Origin: Symbiodinium natans
Taxonomy: Eukaryota > Sar > Dinophyceae > Suessiales > Symbiodiniaceae
Assembly (NCBI GenBank): GCA_905221605.1
Contig: CAJNDS010002481.1
Span: 163,711-227,710 of the forward strand
Length of the DNA stretch: 64,000 nucleotides
Direction: 5' to 3'
Both the position numbers and the translations under genes were made by a program. Shown here piece by piece: positions 1-64,000 of the stretch (within the stretch, counting starts at the first letter, position 1; each line of letters starts with the position of its first letter). The notes under the pieces were generated by a model. The model had not been told where the DNA came from and searched no databases. It saw only the letters and a list, made by a program, of their open reading frames with translations.

Positions 1-1285
1 CTTTTGGGGTTTAGTGTTGAGGGTTGAGGGTTTACCTGGCAATCCTAGCGGCTACTTCTTTGCAGCCGCCTGGGCTAGATCCAGCTTGTCCCCGTAAGAG
101 GCCGCATTCTGGATACATGGTTTTCAGGGCACTTAGAAGGCGGCTGCCTTTTTGGCTTGGTGTTCTTCAAGCGTCAAGGGCAGTCGTAGGGCACCATGTG
201 CGAGCAATGAAAAGCTCCAACCACTAAGAGAACTGCAGGCCCAAAGCCCGCTGGAAAGAGACAGTCCTTCAGTTTGACAATACCCTATACAAACCCCTAA
301 ACCCTTTCCAAAGCAAACCCTAAACCTAAACCCTAAACCCTTTGATAGGCTTTAGGGTTTCATTCAGTGGTATTGCGGAACAGCAACACGCCACACGCGT
401 ACGGACTTGAAACCCTAAACCCTAAACCCTACACCGCAGACCCTAATCCCTAAACGCGGCGAAGCCCGAAGGTTCGCAAATTTCCAGGCCGACTTTACCT
501 TCAGCACTGACAAACCGCGCAAGAATGCATGGTTTCGGGCTTGGGTTTCAGGGTTTAGGGTCAAGGGTTCAGGGTCTGGGGCTAGCTCTGGGCGTTCTTT
601 TTTTAAATAGTTATTCTGCTTCTTTTCACATTCCAAGTGCGCATCCTCATGAGCAACCACTAAACCCTAAACCCCACACCCGGAACCCTCGAGCCTAGCC
701 GAACTCCTCAACGCCGGACCCTGAGAACCAGCAAAACCAGCCACCTCGCCTGCAGTTTGGGTGCTGGCCTGCGGCAAAGGTGGCATCCAGAGGCACCGGG
801 GCACTTGCATCAAGAGCTATAGCCACTCGTAACTCTATATCTGTATCTATATCTATATCTACATCTATATCTATATCTATATCTATATCTATATCTATAT
901 CTATATCTATATCTATATCTATATATACACATATAGAGTAATCCCACTTGTAACCCACCCTAAACGCGAACCCTAACCCCAAACCAGTTATAGCTATCTG
1001 CGAACCTCCAAGTTGGATTGACCAGCTTAAGGTGCTTCGGTATGTAGCCTGCCAGCTCAAGTCAAGAGAGATCTCCTCCCACTTAGAAGGTTTCGAGCTT
1101 AGGGCTTCGAACCCTAAACCCGAAACCCTAAACCCTAAACCTTGGCGCGCCCCCGCGGACACTAGTGACACCGGCAGAAACCCTAAACCTTAAATCCAAC
1201 TCCCTAAACCCTAAACCCTAAACCCGAAACCCTAAACCCGAAACCCTAAACCCGAAACCCGAAACCCTAAACCCTAAGATTTCAG
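1..1285. other. Upstream intron sequence
   Basis: Mostly degenerate CCCTAAA and TTTAGGG tracts with unique islands between them. A (TATATC)n microsatellite sits at about 832-930 and a CCCTAAA/CCCGAAA array at 1174-1280. The block near 760-790 has a weak clathrin-like reading (LGAGLR, compare VIGGLLD), but its phase does not fit the next exon, so I do not call it. No other gene is visible. Confidence 0.5.
832..930. repeat. (TATATC)n microsatellite
   Basis: About sixteen copies of a TATATC/TATCTA hexamer, beginning with TGTATC and CATCTA variants and ending in TATATACACATATA. The minus-strand open frame through it (an ID dipeptide repeat) is only the translation of the microsatellite. Confidence 0.9.
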
Positions 1286-62657
<61,372 letters not shown>

Positions 62658-64000
62658 GGTGCCTCCGAAGTTCAACTACATTCGAAGGCCCCCAAGGCCC
62701 CCAAACCCAAACCCTGAACCCACCCCAAACCCCTGATGGGCGAGTCCTTAGATTTGGCTAAGACTCTGAAAGCCCTCTCTCACCGGCCATGAAGCCTCAT
62801 TCCTCTACTCCTGGATCAGAGCCATGAAGGCCTAATTTCTCTACCCTTGGATGCCTCGCGCTCTTCGGCTCCAGCTTTGAGGTTCGCATTCCCCCAAGGC
62901 TGAAGGTCCAACAAAGGGCTTGAGGATCAAGGGCCTTCCTCCAAACCAACTCGAAGGGGTCGGCCCCTCCACGCATCGACGACGCGCTCAACGCTCAACG
63001 CACCACTGACTCCTAGGGTTTAGGGTTTAGGGCCTTTTAGGGTTCAGGATTTAGGGTTTAGGGTTTAGAGGTAGGGGTGCTTGGGGCTTCTAGGTTTCGT
63101 TGGGTCACAGGGTGGAGGGCTGGAAAAGGCCTCCTCTGATCACATGGCACGTCGCTCCGGCTGCCGCCTCCTGGCGCTTGTGGGGCTGGCCGCACTACTT
63201 CCTCAGGCCAGGATTCCGGGGGCTGATGGGCCTAGGAGGTTTCAGGATTCGGGGGACCTTGTGCAGAGAGTTACAGTCTCCGAATCCGGGTGTCTACGAA
63301 GAAAGCAACGCGTTACCGCCTTGCGAAGTGCCTTCTGAAGCCTTGATGTCGGGGGACTACGGGATGAAAGGAGGGTTTAAGGTTTAGGGTTTAGGGTTCA
63401 GGGTTTAGGGTTTAGGGTTTAGGGTTGACGCTTCGATGCTTCCGCACTTCTCTCTTTCTTCATGCTGAGGCTGAACGTCTCAGGACTAATCCTTCGCTTG
63501 AAAATGCTGCGGCTTAGGGGTTTGGGCTTAAGGCGCTGAAACTCTTAACCTCTCACAGAAGCTCATTCCTGGCCACGGTTGTTAACCCTAAACCCTAAAC
63601 CCTAAACCCTAAACCCTAAACCCTAAAACCCGAAATCCCAAATGTGACTCTTGGCCGCCCTCTGGGGACCGGGGAACCACAACCATGAAGATATCAAAGG
63701 GTGGATTTGAGCGACTTCCGAGATCTAACGATCAAACTAAGACCCATTCGAACTCAATCGACATTCAACAAACTAAGAAGGCAGAAATCGAAAACTGCCT
63801 GCGAGAAGCCCGAGACCCCAATTTTTCAGGAGATTCCGGCCCCGGATCTGGATTTCTATGTTGCCTGGGGGAGGGGGTGGGAAGGAATTCTGAAGTTGTG
63901 GTAGCAACGCGGTGGTATATGTATTGAAATATAGAGTGTGGACTGACATTCTCGGAGGGAGCACCAATCTAGCGCTACTGGGCAAGTTGAGAGATATAGT

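Overview
The window looks like one long stretch of a dinoflagellate-type nuclear gene. I can follow a single plus-strand gene, clathrin heavy chain, from about 1.3 kb to 62.1 kb. It is incomplete at both ends. The recognisable coding sequence is cut into about 44 very short exons (14 to 150 nt) that total only about 2 kb. The other ~97% is intron, built mainly from interstitial Arabidopsis-type telomeric heptamers (TTTAGGG / CCCTAAA) and their variants. The dinoflagellate reading rests on three things. The repeat is TTTAGGG. The best-supported introns use GT, GC and GA donors side by side. Nearly all acceptors are followed by G (AG|G). I could run no search, so taxonomy and homology are judged by eye against recalled clathrin sequences.

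Layout. 1-14.7 kb: about 19 candidate exons for the mid-leg heavy-chain repeats, diverged but in clathrin order and mostly phase-compatible. 14.7-22.7 kb: an 8.0-kb intron with AT and CA microsatellites, a 100-N gap, a foldback element and a repeat-poor block at 19.7-21.25 kb. 22.7-27.25 kb: seven or eight small exons leading into a 150-nt and a 114-nt exon. 27.25-33.13 kb: the clearest exons (28-36), covering the end of the leg. 33.13-55.24 kb: one 22.1-kb intron carrying telomeric arrays, foldback elements, a 41-bp minisatellite and long mono-G or mono-C runs. The reading frame resumes exactly on its far side. 55.24-62.13 kb: exons 37-43, ending in the ECF-x-ACL-x-TCYDL-x-RP block that precedes the trimerisation region. 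62.13-64 kb: one tentative exon, then repeats. The last C-terminal exons probably lie beyond the window.

Nothing else in the window is a convincing gene. I found no rRNA, tRNA, CRISPR or complete transposon. Most long open frames are translations of heptamer arrays (LNPKP- or GLGFRV-type repeats) or microsatellites. Besides telomeric DNA the introns carry at least three short dispersed families: a foldback element with TACTTGGAGGTTCATGG ends, a ~100-bp element with an AAAGGGCACCCTTG-like core, and a hairpin element with GGGGGTTTNCGAAA ends. Several GT donors are formed by the telomeric unit itself (G|GTTTAG), so repeat growth and splice-site supply may be linked.
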